NCBI RefSeq assembly: GCF_051014685.1
Contig: NW_027478771.1
Location: 186,001 to 250,000, forward strand
DNA: 64,000 nt
Direction of reading: 5' to 3'
Source: Ptiloglossa arizonensis
Taxonomy: Eukaryota; Arthropoda; Insecta; Hymenoptera; Colletidae
Shown: positions 9,582 through 24,379 of the stretch, piece after piece
How the letters are laid out: the number at the start of each line of letters is the position of its first letter
Position numbering within the stretch: the first letter of the stretch is position 1
The notes under the pieces: generated by a model
Told to the model about the DNA's origin: nothing
Database searches by the model: none
Seen by the model: only the letters and a program-made list of their open reading frames with translations
Translations under genes and position numbers: made by a program

Positions 9582-10800
9582 ATGCAACAGGAATTTCTCG
9601 AGTTCGTCAATCCGTTCGCGAAATATCGGAGTTTGGATTTAAGAGATGGTTGCGAAACCATCAAAATTTTCGCAATTCTGATGCTAGAAACGAATATCTG
9701 GAATGGCTTAGGAGAAAAGTACACACACCATTGTTGTCGGTCGAGTTTCTACTTTCAGATGCAACAGGAATTTCTCGAGTTCGTCGTTCCGTGCCCGAGA
9801 TATGGGAGTTTGAAGTTAAGGAATGGTTGAGAAACCATCAAAATTTTCGCAAGTCTGATTCTCGAAAACAATAACTGGAACGGCCTAGGGGAATAGTACG
9901 CACACCATTGTAATCGGGCGAGTTTCTACTTTCAGATGCAACAGGAATTTCTCGAGTTCGTCGTTCCGTGCCCGAGATATGGGAGTTTGAAGTTAAGGAA
10001 TGGTTGCGAAACCATCAACATTTTCGCAAGTCTGATACACGAAACCAATAACTGGTATGGCCTAGGGGAAAAGTACACACACCATTGTAATCGGGCGAGT
10101 TTCTACTTTCAGATGCAACAGGAATTTGTCGAGTTCGTCAATCCGTTCGCGAGATATGGGAGTTTGAAGTTAAGGAATGGTTGAGAAACCATCAAAATTT
10201 TCGCAAGTCTGATTCTCGAAAACAATAACTAGAACGGCCTAGGGGAAAAGTACACACACCATTGTTTTCGGTCGAGCATGTACTTTCAGATGCAACAGGA
10301 ATTTCTCGAGTTCGTCGATCCTTTCGCGTGATATGGGATTTTGAAGTTAAGGAATGGTTGAGAAACCATCAAAATTTTCGCAAGTCTGACACTCGAAACC
10401 AATAACTACAATGGCCTAGGGGGCAAATACACATACCTTTGTAATCGGGCGAGTTTCTGCATTCATATGCAATAGTAATTTCTCGAGTTCGTCAATCCGT
10501 TCGTGAGATATGGGAGTTTGGAGTTAAGGAATGGTTGAGACACCATCAAAATTTTCGCTAGTCTGATACACGAAACCAATAACTGGAATGGCCTAGGGGA
10601 AAAGTACACACACCATTGTAATCGGGCGAGTTTCTACTTTCAGATGCAACAGGAATTTCTCGAGTTCGTCAATCCGTTCGCGAAATATCGGAGTTTGGAT
10701 TTAAGAGATGGTTGCGAAACCATCAAAATTTTCGCAATTCTGATGCTAGAAACGAATATCTGGAATGGCTTAGGAGAAAAGTACACACACCATTGTTGTC
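9582..10800. repeat. Segmental duplication block A2, copy 1
   Basis: Monomers here share private variants with about 24380-25565. Examples are GTTGTCGGTCGAG near 9733 and 10797 (matching 25117), GTCGAGCATG at 10271 (matching 24592, offset 14321), and TCGTCGTTCCGTGCCCGAGA near 9781 and 9959 (matching 25165 and 25519). Order and offsets change between 14321 and 15383, so monomers were gained or lost after duplication. Confidence 0.65.
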
Positions 10801-11344
10801 GGTCGAGTTTCTACTTTTAGATGCAACAGGAATTTCTCGAGTTAGTCAATCCGTTCGCGAGGTATGGGAGTTTGAAGTTAAGGAATGGTTGCGAAACCAT
10901 CAACATTTTCGCAAGTCTGATACACGAAACCAATAACTGGTATGGCCTAGGGGAAAAGTACACATACCATTGTAATCGGGCGAGTTTCTACTTTCAGATG
11001 CAACAGGAATTTCTCGAGTTCGTCAATCCGTTCGCGAAACATCGGAGTTTGGAGATAAGAGATGGATGAGAATCCATCAAAATTTTCACAAGTCTGACAC
11101 TCGAAACAAATAACTACAATGGCCTAAGAGAGAAATACACATACCGTTGTAATCGGGCGAGTTTCTGCTTTCAGGTGCAATAGGAATTTCTCGAGTACGT
11201 CAATCCGTTCGTGAGATATGGGAGTTTGAAATTAAGGAATGGTTGAGAAACCATAAAAATTTTTGCAAGTCTGATACTCGAAACCAATAACTAGAGCGGC
11301 CTAGGGGAAAAGTACACACGCCATTGTAATCGGGCGAGTTTCCA

Positions 11345-13675
11345 CTTTCAGATGCAACTGAAATTTTTCGGATTCGTCAATCCGTTCGCGAAATATCCGA
11401 GTTTGGAATTAAGAGACGGTTGAGAAACCATCAAAATTTTCCCAGGTATGATACTCGAAACCAATAACTGGAATTGCCTAGGGGAAAAGTACACACACCG
11501 TTGTAATCGGGCGAGTTTCTGCTTTCAGATGCAACAGGAATGTCTCGAGTTCCTCAATCCGTTCGCGAGATATGGGAGTTTGAAGTTAAGGAATGGTTGA
11601 GAAACCATCAAAATTTTCGCTGGTCTGATACTCGATGCCAATAACTGGAACGGCTTAGGGGCAAAGTACACACACCATTGTAACCGGGCGAGTTTCTACT
11701 TTCAGATGCAACAGGAATTTCTCGAGTTCGTCAATCCGTTCGCGAAATATGGGAGTTTGAAGTTAAGGAATGGTTGAGAAACCATCAAAATTTTCGCTGG
11801 TCTGATACTCGAAACCAATAACTGGAATGGCCTAGGGGAAAAGTACACACAGCATTGTAATCGGGCGTGTTTCTACTTTCAGATGCAGCAGGAATTACTC
11901 GAGTTCGTCAATCCGTTAACGAAATATAGGAGTTTGAAGTTAAGGAATGGTTAAGATACCATCAAAATTTTTGCAAGTCTGATACTCGAAACCAATATCA
12001 ACGATGGCCTTGGGGAGAAATACACATACCATTGTAATCGGGCGAGTATCTGCTTTCAGATGCAACTGGAATTTCTCGAGTTCGTCAATCCGTTCGCGAG
12101 ATATGAGAGTTTGAAGGTAAGGAATTGTTGAGAAACCATCAAAATTTTCGCAAGTCTGATACTCGAAACCAATAACAACAAAGGCCTAGGGGAAAAATAC
12201 ACATACCGTTGTAAACGGAAGAGTTTCACCTTCAGATGCAACAGAAATTTTTCGGATTCGTCAATCCGTTCGCGAAATATGGGAGTTTGAAATTAAAGAA
12301 TGGTTGAGAAACCATCAAAACCTTCGCAAGTCTGATACTCGAAACCATTAACTACTATGGCTTAGGGGAAACATAGACAAACCGTTGTAATCGGGAGATT
12401 TTCTACTTTCAGATGCAACAGAAATTTGTCGGATTCGTCAATCCGTTCGCGAAATATCGGAGTTTGGTGTTATGAGATGGTTGACAAACTATCAAAATTT
12501 TCGCAAGTCTGATACTCGAAACCAATAACGGTAATGGCCTAGGGGAAAAGTACTCATACCGTTGTAATCGGGCGAGTTTCTGCTTTCAGATGCAACAGGA
12601 ATTTCTCGAGTTCGTCTATCCGTTCGCGAGATATGGGAGTTTGAGAGCTAAGGAATGGTTGAGAATCCATCAAAATTTTCGCAAGTCTGATACTCGAAAC
12701 CAATAACGGTAATGGCCTAGGGGAAAAGTACTCACACCATTGTAATCGGGAGAGTTTCTACTTTCAGATGCAAGAGGAGTTATTCGAGTTCGTCAATCCG
12801 TGCGCGAAATATCGGAGTTTGTAGTTAAGGAGTGGTTGAGAAACCAACAAAATTTTCGCAAGTCTGATACTCGAAACCAATAACTAATATGGCCTACGGC
12901 AAAAATACACATACCGTTGTAATCGGGCGAGTTTCTACTTTCAGATGCATCAGGAATTTCTCGAGTCCGTCAATCCGTTCGCGGGATATGGGAGTTTGAA
13001 GGTAAGGAATGGTTGAGAAACCATCAACACTTGAGCAAGTCTGATACTCGAAACCAATAACTACAAAGGCCTAGGGGAAAAATACTGATATCGTTGTAAT
13101 CGGGCGTGTTTTTACTTTCAGATGCAACAGCAGTTTCTCGATTTCGTCAATCCGTTCGCGAGATATGGGAGTTTGAAGTTAAGGAATGGTTGAGAAACCA
13201 TCAAAATTTTCACAAGTCTGATACTCGACACCAATAACTACTGTGGCCTAGGGCATAAATACACATACCGTTGTAATCGGGCGAGTTTCTACTTTCAAAT
13301 GCAACAGAAATTTTTGGATTCGTCAATCCTTTCGCGAAATATGGAAGTTTGAAGTTAAAGAATGGTAGAGAAACCATCAAAATTTTCGCAAGTCTGATAC
13401 TCGAAACCAATAACTACTATGGCCTAGGGGAAAGATAGACAAACCGTTGTAAAAGGGAGAGTTTCTACTTTCAGATGCAACAGAAATTTGTCGGATTCGT
13501 CAATCCGTTCGCGAAATATCGGAGTTTGGAGTTAAGAGATAGTTGAGAAACCATCAAAATTTTCGCAAGTCTGATACTGGAAACCAATAACTACAAAGGC
13601 CTAGGTGAAAAATACACATACCGTTGTAATCGGGCATGTTTCTGCTTTCAGATGCAACAGTAATTTCTCGAGTTC
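11345..13675. repeat. Segmental duplication block A1, copy 2
   Basis: The left part matches 177 onward with offset 11168. It then shifts to offset 10814 by 12056, a clean loss of two monomers (354 bp) relative to copy 1. The right part matches copy 3 better: the GTAATGGCC monomers near 12690 and 27560, and GGGCATGTTTCTGC near 13637 and 27953. Confidence 0.7.
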
Positions 13676-16600
13676 GTTAATCCGTTCGCGAGGAATTGGA
13701 GTTTGAAGTTAAGGAATGGTTGAGAAATCATCAAAATTTTCGCAAGTCTGATAATCGAAACCAATAACTACAATGGCCTAGGGGAAAAGTACACACATCA
13801 TATTAATCGGGCGAGTTTCGACTTTCAGATGCAACAGGAATTTCTCGAGTTCGTCTATCCGTTCGCGAGATATGGGAGTTTGAAGTTAAGGAATGGTTGA
13901 AAAACCATAAAATTTTCGCAAGACTGATACTCGAAACCAATAACTAGAATGGCCTCGGGGAAGTGTACACATATCGTTGTAATCGGGCGAGTTTTTACTT
14001 TGAGGTGCAACAGGAATTTCACCAGTTCGTCAATCCGTTCGCGAGAAATTGGAGTTTGAAGTTAAGGAATGGTTGAGAAACCATCAAAGTTTTCGCAAAT
14101 CTGTTACTTGAAACCAATATCTGGAACGGCCTAGGGTAAAAATACAAATACCGTTGTAATCGGGCGAGCTTCTACTTTCAGGTGCAACAGGAATTTCTCG
14201 AGTTCGTCTATCCGTTCGTGAGATATGGGAGTTTGAAATTAAGGAATGGTTGAGAAACCATCAAAGTTTTCGCAAGTCTGTTACTCGAAACCAATAACTG
14301 GAACGGCCTAGGGGAAAAATACACATACCGTTGTAATCGGGCGAGATGCTACTTTCAGATGCAACAGGATTTTCTCGACTTCGTCAATCCGTTCGCGAGA
14401 TACGGGAGTTTGAAGTTAGGGAATGGTTGAGAAACAATCAAAATTTTCGCAATTCTGATGGTTGAAACGAATAACTAGACTGGCTTAGGGAAAAATATGC
14501 ATACCGTTGTAATCGGGCGAGTTTCTGCTTTCAGATGCAACAGGAATTCCTAGAGTTCGTCAATCCGTTCGCGAGATACGGGAGTTTGAAGTTAAGAAAT
14601 GTTTGAGAAAACATCAAAATTTTCGCCAGTCTGATACTCGAAACCAATAACTACAATAGCCTAGGGGAAAAATACACATACCTTTGTAATCGGGCGAGTG
14701 TCTACTTTCAGATGCAACAGGAATTTCTGGAGTTCATCAATCCGTTCGCGAGATATGGGAGATTGAATTTAAGGAATGGTTGCGAATCCATCAAAATTTT
14801 CGCAATTCTGATGCTAGAAACGAATAACTGGAATGGCCTAGGGGAAAGATACACACACCATTGTAATCGGGCGAGTTTCTACTTTCAGATACAACAGGAA
14901 TTTCTCAAGTTCGTCAATCCGTTCGCGAGATATGGGAGTTTGATATTAAGGAATGGTTGAGAAACCATCAAAATTTTCGCAAGTCTGACACTCGAAACCA
15001 ATAACTGAAATGGCCTAGGGGAAAAGTACACACACCATTGTAATCGGGCGAAATTCTACTTTCAGATGCGACAGGAATTTCTCGAGTTCGTAAATACGTT
15101 CGCGAGATATGGGAGTTTGAAGTTAAGGAATGGTTGAGAAACCATCAAAATTTTCGCAAGTCTGGTACTCGAAACCAATAACTACTATGGCCTAGGGCAA
15201 ATATACACATACCGTTGCAATCGGGCGAGTTCCTAGTTTCAGATGCCATAGGAATTTCTCGAGTTCGTCAATCCGTTCGCGAGATACGGGAGTTTGAAGT
15301 TAGGGAATGGTTGAGAAAGCATCAAAATTTTCGCAAGTCTGATACTCGAAATAAATAACTGGAATGGCCTAGGTGAAAAGTACACACACCGTTGCAATCG
15401 GGCGAGTTTCTACTTTCAGATGCAACTGGAATTTCTCGAGTTCGTCAATCCGTTCGCGAGATACGGGAGTTTGGTGGTAAGGAATGGTTGAGAAACCATC
15501 AAAATTTTCGCTGGACTGCTACTCGAAACGAATAACTGGAACGGCCTAGGGGAAAAGCACACACACCATTGTAATCGGGCGAGTTTCTACTTTCAGATGC
15601 AACAGGAATTTCTCGAGTTCGTCAATCCGTTCGCGAGATATGGGAGTTTGAAATTAAGGAATGTTTGAGAAACCATCAAAATTTTCGCAAGTCTGATACT
15701 CGAAACCAATAATTGGAATGGCCTAGGGGAAAAGTACACACACCATTGTAATCGGGCGAGATTGTTCTTTCAGATGCAACAGGAATTTCTGGCGTTCGTC
15801 AATCCGTTCGCGAGATATGGAATTTGAAGTTAAGGAATGGTTGAGAAACCATCAAAATTTTCGCAAGTCTGATACTCGAAACCATTAACTACAATGGCCT
15901 AGGGTAAAAATACACATACCGTTGTAATCGGGCGAGATTCTGCTTTCAGATGCAACAGGAATTTCTCGAGTTCGTCAATCCGTTCGCGAGATATGGGAGT
16001 TTGAAGTTAAGGAATGGTTGAGAAACCATCAAAATTTTCGCAAGTCTGATACTCGAAACCAATAACTACAATGGCCTAGGGAAGAAGTACACACACTATA
16101 TTAATCGGGCGAGTTTCTACTTTCAGATGCAACAGGCATTTTCGAGTTCGTCTATCCGTTCGCGAGATATGGGAGTTTGAAGTTAAGGAATGGTTGAGAA
16201 GCAATCAAAGTTTTCGCAAGTCTGTTACTCGAAACCAATAACTGGAACGGCCTAGGGGAAAAATACACACACCATATTAATCGGGCGAGTTTCTACTTTC
16301 AGATGCAACAGGAATTTCTCGAGTTCGTTAATCCGTTCGCGAGGAATTGGAGTTTGAAGTTAAGGAATGGTTGAAAAACCATAAAATTTTCGCAAGTCTG
16401 ATACTCGAAACCAATAACTAGAATGGCCACGGGGAAATGTACACACATCATTGTAATCGGAAGAGCTTCTACTTTCAAATGCAACAGGAATTTCTCGAGT
16501 TCGTCAATCCGTTCGCGAGATATTGGATTTTGAAGTTACGGAATGGTTGAGAAACCATCAAAATCTTCGCAAGTCTGTTACTCGAAACCAATAACTGAAA

Positions 16601-19140
16601 CGGCCTAGGGGGAAAATACACATACCGTTGTAATCGGGCGAGTATCTACTTTGAGATGCAACAGGAATTTCTCGAGTTCGTTAATCCGTTCGCGAGGAAT
16701 TGGAGTTTGAAGTTAAGGAATGGTTGAGAAATCATCAAAATTGTCGCAAGTCTGATAATCGAAACCAATAACTACAATGGCCTAATGGAAAAGTACACAC
16801 ACCATATTAATCGGGCGAGTTTCTACTTTCAGATGCAACAGGAATTTCTCGAGTTCGTCAATCCGTTCGCGAGATATGGGGGTGTGAAGTTAAGGAATGG
16901 TTGGGAAACCATCCAAATTTTCGCAAGTCTGTTACTCGAAACCAATAACTGGAACGGCCTAGGGGAAGAATACACATACCGTTGTAATCGGGCGAGCTTC
17001 TACTTTCAGGTGCAACACGAATTTCTCGAGTTCGTCAATCCGTTCGCGATATATGGGACTTTGAAATTAAGGAATGGTTGAGAAACCATCAAAATTTTCG
17101 CAAGTCTGATACTCGAAACCAATATCAACGATGGCTTAGGGCAAAAGTACACAAACCATTGTAATCGGGCGAGTTTCTCCTTTCAGATGCAACAGGAATT
17201 TCTCGAGTTCGTCAATCCGTTCGCGAGATATGGGAGTTTGAAGTTAAGGAATGTTTGAGAAACCATCCAAATTTTCGCAAGTCTGATACTCGAAACCAAT
17301 AACCACTATGGCCTGGGGCGAAAATACACATACCGTTGTAATCGGGCGAGTTTCTGCTTTCAGATGCATCACGAATTTCTCGAGTCCGTCAATCCGTTCG
17401 CGAGGTATGGGAGTTTGAAGGTAAGGAATGGTTGAGAAACCATCAAAATTTGAGCAAGTCTGATACTCGAAACCAATAACTACAAAGGCCTAGGTGAAAA
17501 GTACTCAAACCATTGTAATCGGGCGAGTTTCTCCTTTCAGATGCAACAGGAATTTCACGAGTTCGTCAATCCGTTCGCGAGATACGGGAGTTTGAAGTTA
17601 GGGAATGGTTGAGTAACCATCAAAATTTTCGCAAATCTGATACTCGAAACCAATAACGGGAACGGCCTAGGGGAAAGTACACACACCATTGTAATCGGGC
17701 GAGTTTTACTTTCAGATGCAACTGGAATTTCTCGAGTTCGTCAATCCGTTCGCGAGATATGGGAGTTTGAATTTAAGGAATGGCTGAGAAACCATCAAAA
17801 TTTTCGCAATTCTGATTCTAGAAACGAAAAACTGGAATGGCCTAGGGGAAAGATACACACACCATTGTAATCCCGCGAGTTTCTACTTTCAGATGCAACG
17901 GGAAATTCTCGAGTTCGTCAATCCGTTCGCGAGATATGGGAGTTTGAAGTTAAGGAATGGTTGAGAAACCATCAAAATTTTCGCAAGTCTGGTACTCGAA
18001 AGCAATAATTACTATGGCCTAGGGCAAAAATGCACATATCATTGTAATCGGGCGAGTTTCTGATTTCAGATGCAACAGGAATTTCTCGAGTTCGTCAATC
18101 CGTTCGCGAGATATGGGTGTTTGAAATTACGGAATGGTTGAGGAACAATCAAAATTATCGCAAGTCTGATACTCGAAACCAATAACTACAATGGCCTAGG
18201 GGAAGATACACATGCCGTTGTAACCGGGCGAGTTTCTACTTTCAGATGCAACAGGAATTTCTCGAGTTGGTCAATCCGTTCGCGAGATATGGGAGTTCGA
18301 AATTAAGAAATGTTTGGGAAAACATCAAAATCTTCGCAAGTCTGATAGTCGAAACCAATAACTACAATTGCCCAGGGGAAAAATACACATGCCGTTGTAA
18401 TCGGGCGAGTTCCTACTTTCAGATGCAACACGAATTTCTCGAGTTGGTCAATCCGTTCGCAAGACATGGGAGTTTGAATTTAAGGAATGGTTGAGAAACC
18501 ATCAACATTTTCGCAATTCTGATGGTAGAAACCAATAACTACAGTGGCCTAGGGGAAAAATACACATACCTTTGTAATCGGGCGAGGTTCTACTTTCAGA
18601 TGCAACGGGAATTTCTGGAGTTCGTCAATCCGTTCGCGAGATATGGGAGTTTGATTTAAGGAATGGTTGGGAAACCATCAAAATTTTCGCAAATCTGATG
18701 CTAGAAAAGAATAACTGGAATGGCTTAGGGGAAAGATACACACACCATTGTAATCGGGCGAGTTACTACTTTCAGATGCAACAGGAATTTCTGGAGTTCG
18801 TCAATCCGTTCGCGAGATATGGGAGTGTGAATTTAAGGAATGGTTGCGAATCCATCAAAATTTTCGCAATTCTGATACTAGAAACGAATAACTGGTATGG
18901 CCTAGGGGAAAGATACACACACCATTGTAATCGGGCGAGTTTCTACTTTCAGATGCAACAGGAATTTCTCGAGTTAGTCAATCCGTTCGCGAGGTATGGG
19001 AGTTTGAAGTTAAGGAATGGTTGCGAAACAATCAAAATTTTCGCAAGTCTGATACACGAAACCAATAACTGGAATGGCCTAGGGGAAAAGTACACACACC
19101 ATTGTAATCGGGCGAGTTTCTACTTTCAGATGCAACAGGA

Positions 19141-20090
19141 ATTTCTCGAGTTCGTCAATCCGTTCGCGAGACATGGGAGTTTGAATTTAAGGAATGGCTG
19201 AGAAGCCATCAAAATTTTCGCAAGTCTGAAACTCGAAACCAATAACTACAATGGCCTAGGGAAAAAGTACACACACCATATTAATCGGGCGAGTTTCTAC
19301 TTTCAGATGCAACAGGCATTTCTCGAGTTCGTCTATCCGTTCGCGAGATATGGGAGTTTGAAGTTAAGGAATGGTTGAGAAACAATCAAAATTTTCGCAA
19401 GTCTGGTACTCGAAACCAATAACTGGAATGGCCTGGGGGAAAAGTACACACACAATTGTAATCGGGAGAGTTTCTACTTTCAGATGCAACTGGAATTTCT
19501 CGAGTTCGTCAATCCGTTCGCGAGACATGGGAGTTTGAATTTAAGGAATGGCTGAGAAGCCATCAAAATTTTCGCAAGTCTGATACTCGAAACCAATAAC
19601 TGGAATGGCCTAGGGGAAAAGTACACACACCATTGTAATCGGGCGAGTTTGTTCTTTCAGATGCAACAGGAATTTCTGGAGTTCGTCAATCCGTTCGCGA
19701 GATATGGAATTTGAAGTTAAGGAATGGTTGAGAAACCATCAAAATTTTCGCAAGTCTGATACTCGAAACCATTAACTACAATGGCCTAGGGTAAAAATAC
19801 ACATACCGTTGTAATCGGGCGAGATTCTGCTTTCAGATGCAACAGGAATTTCTCGAGTTCGTCAATCTGTTCGCGAGATATGGGAGTTTGAAGTTAAGGA
19901 ATGGTTGAGAAACCATCAAAATTTTCGCAAGTCTGATACTCGAAACCAATAACTACAATGGCCTAGGGAAAAAGTACACACACCATATTAATCGGGCGAG
20001 TTTCTACTTTCAGATGCAACAGGCATTTCTCGAGTTCGTCTATCCGTTCGCGAGATATGGGAGTTTGAAGTTAAGGAATGGTTGAGAAAC
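19141..20090. repeat. Higher-order repeat block A3, copy 1
   Basis: This run of A monomers carries GGCTGAGAAGCCATC, GGCCTAGGGAAAAAGTAC, GGCCTGGGGGAAAAGTAC and GAGTTTGTTCTTTCAG in order. The same order recurs from about 20202 (offset 1061, six monomers) and about 22676 (a further 2474, fourteen monomers). The GGCCTGGGGG marker is at about 19430, 20137, 20491 and 22965. Confidence 0.75.
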
Positions 20091-20201
20091 AATCAAAATT
20101 TTCGCAAGTCTGGTACTCGAAACCAATAACTGGAATGGCCTGGGGGAAAAGTACACACACAATTGTAATCGGGAGAGTTTCTACTTTCAGATGCAACTGG
20201 A

Positions 20202-21317
20202 ATTTCTCGAGTTCGTCAATCCGTTCGCGAGACATGGGAGTTTGAATTTAAGGAATGGCTGAGAAGCCATCAAAATTTTCGCAAGTCTGAAACTCGAAAC
20301 CAATAACTACAATGGCCTAGGGAAAAAGTACACACACCATATTAATCGGGCGAGTTTCTACTTTCAGATGCAACAGGCATTTCTCGAGTTCGTCTATCCG
20401 TTCGCGAGATATGGGAGTTTGAAGTTAAGGAATGGTTGAGAAACAATCAAAATTTTCGCAAGTCTGGTACTCGAAACCAATAACTGGAATGGCCTGGGGG
20501 AAAAGTACACACACAATTGTAATCGGGAGAGTTTCTACTTTCAGATGCAACTGGAATTTCTCGAGTTCGTCAATCCGTTCGCGAGACATGGGAGTTTGAA
20601 TTTAAGGAATGGCTGAGAAGCCATCAAAATTTTCGCAAGTCTGATACTCGAAACCAATAACTGGAATGGCCTAGGGGAAAAGTACACACACCATTGTAAT
20701 CGGGCGAGTTTGTTCTTTCAGATGCAACAGGAATTTCTGGAGTTCGTCAATCCGTTCGCGAGATATGGAATTTGAAGTTAAGGAATGGTTGAGAAACCAT
20801 CAAAATTTTCGCAAGTCTGATACTCGAAACCATTAACTACAATGGCCTAGGGTAAAAATACACATACCGTTGTAATCGGGCGAGATTCTGCTTTCAGATG
20901 CAACAGGAATTTCTCGAGTTCGTCAATCTGTTCGCGAGATATGGGAGTTTGAAGTTAAGGAATGGTTGAGAAACCATCAAAATTTTCGCAAGTCTGATAC
21001 TCGAAACCAATAACTACAATGGCCTAGGGAAAAAGTACACACACCATATTAATCGGGCGAGTTTCTACTTTCAGATGCAACAGGCATTTCTCGAGTTCGT
21101 CTATCCGTTCGCGAGATATGGGAGTTTGAAGTTAAGGAATGGTTGAGAAACAATCAAAGTTTTCGCAAGTCTGTTACTCGAAACCAATAACTGGAACGGC
21201 CTAGGGGAAAAATACACATACCGTTGTAATCGGGCGAGTATCTACTTTGAGATGCAACAGGAATTTCTCGAGTTCGTTAATCCGTTCGCGAGGAATTGGA
21301 GTTTGAAGTTAAGGAAT
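20202..21317. repeat. Higher-order repeat block A3, copy 2
   Basis: Same monomer order as 19141-20090 at offset 1061. It continues past the end of copy 1 into a monomer with TATCTACTTTGAGATG that is also found in copy 3. Confidence 0.75.
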
Positions 21318-22675
21318 GGATGAGAAATCATCAAAATTGTCGCAGGTCTGATAATCGAAACCAATAACTACAATGGCCTAATGGAAAAGTACACACACCA
21401 TATTAATCGGGCGAGTTTCTACTTTTAGATGCAACAGGAATTTCTCGAGTTCGTCAATCCGTTCGCGAGATATGGGGGTGTGAAGTTAAGGAATGGTTGA
21501 GAAACCATTCAAATTTTCGCAAGTCTGTTACTCGAAACCAATAACTGGAACGGCCTAGGGGAAAAATACACATACCGTTGTAATCGGAAGAGCTTCTACT
21601 TTCGGATGCAAGAGGAATTTCTCGAGTTCGTCAATCCGTTCGCGAGATATTGGATTTTGAAGTTAAGGAATGGTTGAGAAACCATCAAAGTTTTCGCAAG
21701 TCTGTTACTTGAAACCAATATCTGGAACGGCCTAGGGTAAAAATACAAATACCGTTGTAATCGGGCGAGCTTCTACTTTCAGGTGCAACAGGAATTTCTC
21801 GAGTTCGTCTATCCGTTCGTGAGATATGGGAGTTTGAAATTAAGGAATGGTTGAGAAACCATCAAAGTTTTCGCAAGTCTGTTACTCGAAACCAATAACT
21901 GGAACGGCCTAGGGGAAAAATACACATACCGTTGTAATCGGGCGAGATGCTACTTTCAGATGCAACAGGAATTTCTCGACTTCGTCAATCCGTTCGCGAG
22001 ATACGGGAGTTTGAAGTTAGGGAATGGTTGAGAAACAATCAAAATTTTCGCAATTCTGATGGTTGAAACGAATAACTAGACTGGCTTAGGGAAAAATATG
22101 CATACCGTTGTAATCGGGCGAGTTTCTGCTTTCAGATGCAACAGGAATTCCTAGAGTTCGTCAATCCGTTCGCGAGATACGGGAGTTTGAAGTTAAGAAA
22201 TGGTTGGGAAACCATCCAAATTTTCGCAAGTCTGTTACTCGAAACCAATAACTGGAACGGCCCAGGGGAAGAATACACATACCGTTGTAATCGGGCGAGC
22301 TTCTACTTTCAGGTGCAACACGAATTTCTCGAGTTCGTCAATCCGTTCGCGAGATATGGACTTTGAAATTAAGGAATGGTTGAAAAACCATAAAATTTTC
22401 GCAAGTCTGATACTCGAAACCAATAACTAGTATGGCCACGGGGAAATGTACACACACCATTGTAATCGGGAGAGCTTCTACTTTCAAATGCAACAGGAAT
22501 TTCTCGAGTTCGTCAATCCGTTCGCGAGATATTGGATTTTGAAGTTACGGAATGGTTGAGAAACCATCAAAATCTTCGCAAGTCTGTTACTCGAAACCAA
22601 TAACTGAAACGGCCTAGGGGAAAAATACACATACCGTTGTAATCGGAAGAGCTTCTACTTTCGGATGCAAGAGGA

Positions 22676-23790
22676 ATTTCTCGAGTTCGTCAATCCGTTC
22701 GCGAGACATGGGAGTTTGAATTTAAGGAATGGCTGAGAAGCCATCAAAATTTTCGCAAGTCTGAAACTCGAAACCAATAACTACAATGGCCTAGGGAAAA
22801 AGTACACACACCATATTAATCGGGCGAGTTTCTACTTTCAGATGCAACAGGCATTTCTCGAGTTCGTCTATCCGTTCGCGAGATATGGGAGTTTGAAGTT
22901 AAGGAATGGTTGAGAAACAATCAAAATTTTCGCAAGTCTGGTACTCGAAACCAATAACTGGAATGGCCTGGGGGAAAAGTACACACACAATTGTAATCGG
23001 GAGAGTTTCTACTTTCAGATGCAACTGGAATTTCTCGAGTTCGTCAATCCGTTCGCGAGACATGGGAGTTTGAATTTAAGGAATGGCTGAGAAGCCATCA
23101 AAATTTTCGCAAGTCTGATACTCGAAACCAATAACTGGAATGGCCTAGGGGAAAAGTACACACACCATTGTAATCGGGCGAGTTTGTTCTTTCAGATGCA
23201 ACAGGAATTTCTGGAGTTCGTCAATCCGTTCGCGAGATATGGAATTTGAAGTTAAGGAATGGTTGAGAAACCATCAAAATTTTCGCAAGTCTGATACTCG
23301 AAACCATTAACTACAATGGCCTAGGGTAAAAATACACATACCGTTGTAATCGGGCGAGATTCTGCTTTCAGATGCAACAGGAATTTCTCGAGTTCGTCAA
23401 TCTGTTCGCGAGATATGGGAGTTTGAAGTTAAGGAATGGTTGAGAAACCATCAAAATTTTCGCAAGTCTGATACTCGAAACCAATAACTACAATGGCCTA
23501 GGGAAAAAGTACACACACCATATTAATCGGGCGAGTTTCTACTTTCAGATGCAACAGGAATTTCTCGAGTTCGTCTATCCGTTCGCGAGATATGGGAGTT
23601 TGAAGTTAAGGAATGGTTGAGAAACCATCAAAGTTTTCGCAAGTCTGTTACTCGAAACCAATAACTGGAACGGCCTAGGGGAAAAATACACATACCGTTG
23701 TAATCGGGCGAGTATCTACTTTGAGATGCAACAGGAATTTCTCGAGTTCGTTAATCCGTTCGCGAGGAATTGGAGTTTGAAGTTAAGGAA
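22676..23790. repeat. Higher-order repeat block A3, copy 3
   Basis: Matches 20202-21317 at offset 2474 with very few differences seen by eye. The intervening 21.32-22.68 kb instead resembles 14.06-14.60 kb (offset about 7611) and 16.8 kb monomers, so the area is a mosaic. Confidence 0.72.
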
Positions 23791-24379
23791 TGGTTGAGAA
23801 ATCATCAAAATTTTCGCAAGACTGATACTCGACACCAATAACTAGATTGGCCTCGGGGAAATGTACACATACCGTTGTATTCGGGCGAGTTTTTACTTTG
23901 AGATGCAACAGGAATTTCTCCAGTTCGTCAATCCGTTCGCGAGAAATTGGAGTTTGAAGTTAAGGAATGGTTGAGAAACCATCAAAATTTTCGCAAGTCT
24001 GGTACTCGAAACAAATAACTACAATGGCCTAGTGGAAAAGTACACACACCATATTAATCGGCCGAGTTTCTAGTTTCAGATGCAACAGGAATTTCTCGAG
24101 TTCGTCAATCCGTTCGCGAGATATGGGGGTTTGAAGTTAAGGAATGGCTGAGAAACCATCCAAATTTTCGCAAGTCTGTTACTCGAAACCAATAACTGGA
24201 ACGGCCTAGGGGAAAAATACACATACCGTTGTAATCGGGCGTGCTTCTACTTTCAGGTGCAATACGAATTTCTCGAGTTCGTCAATCCGTTCGCGAGATA
24301 TGGGAGTTTGAAGCTAAGGAATGGTTGAGAAACCATCTATATTCTCGCAAGTCTGTTACTCGAAACCAATAACTGGTAT

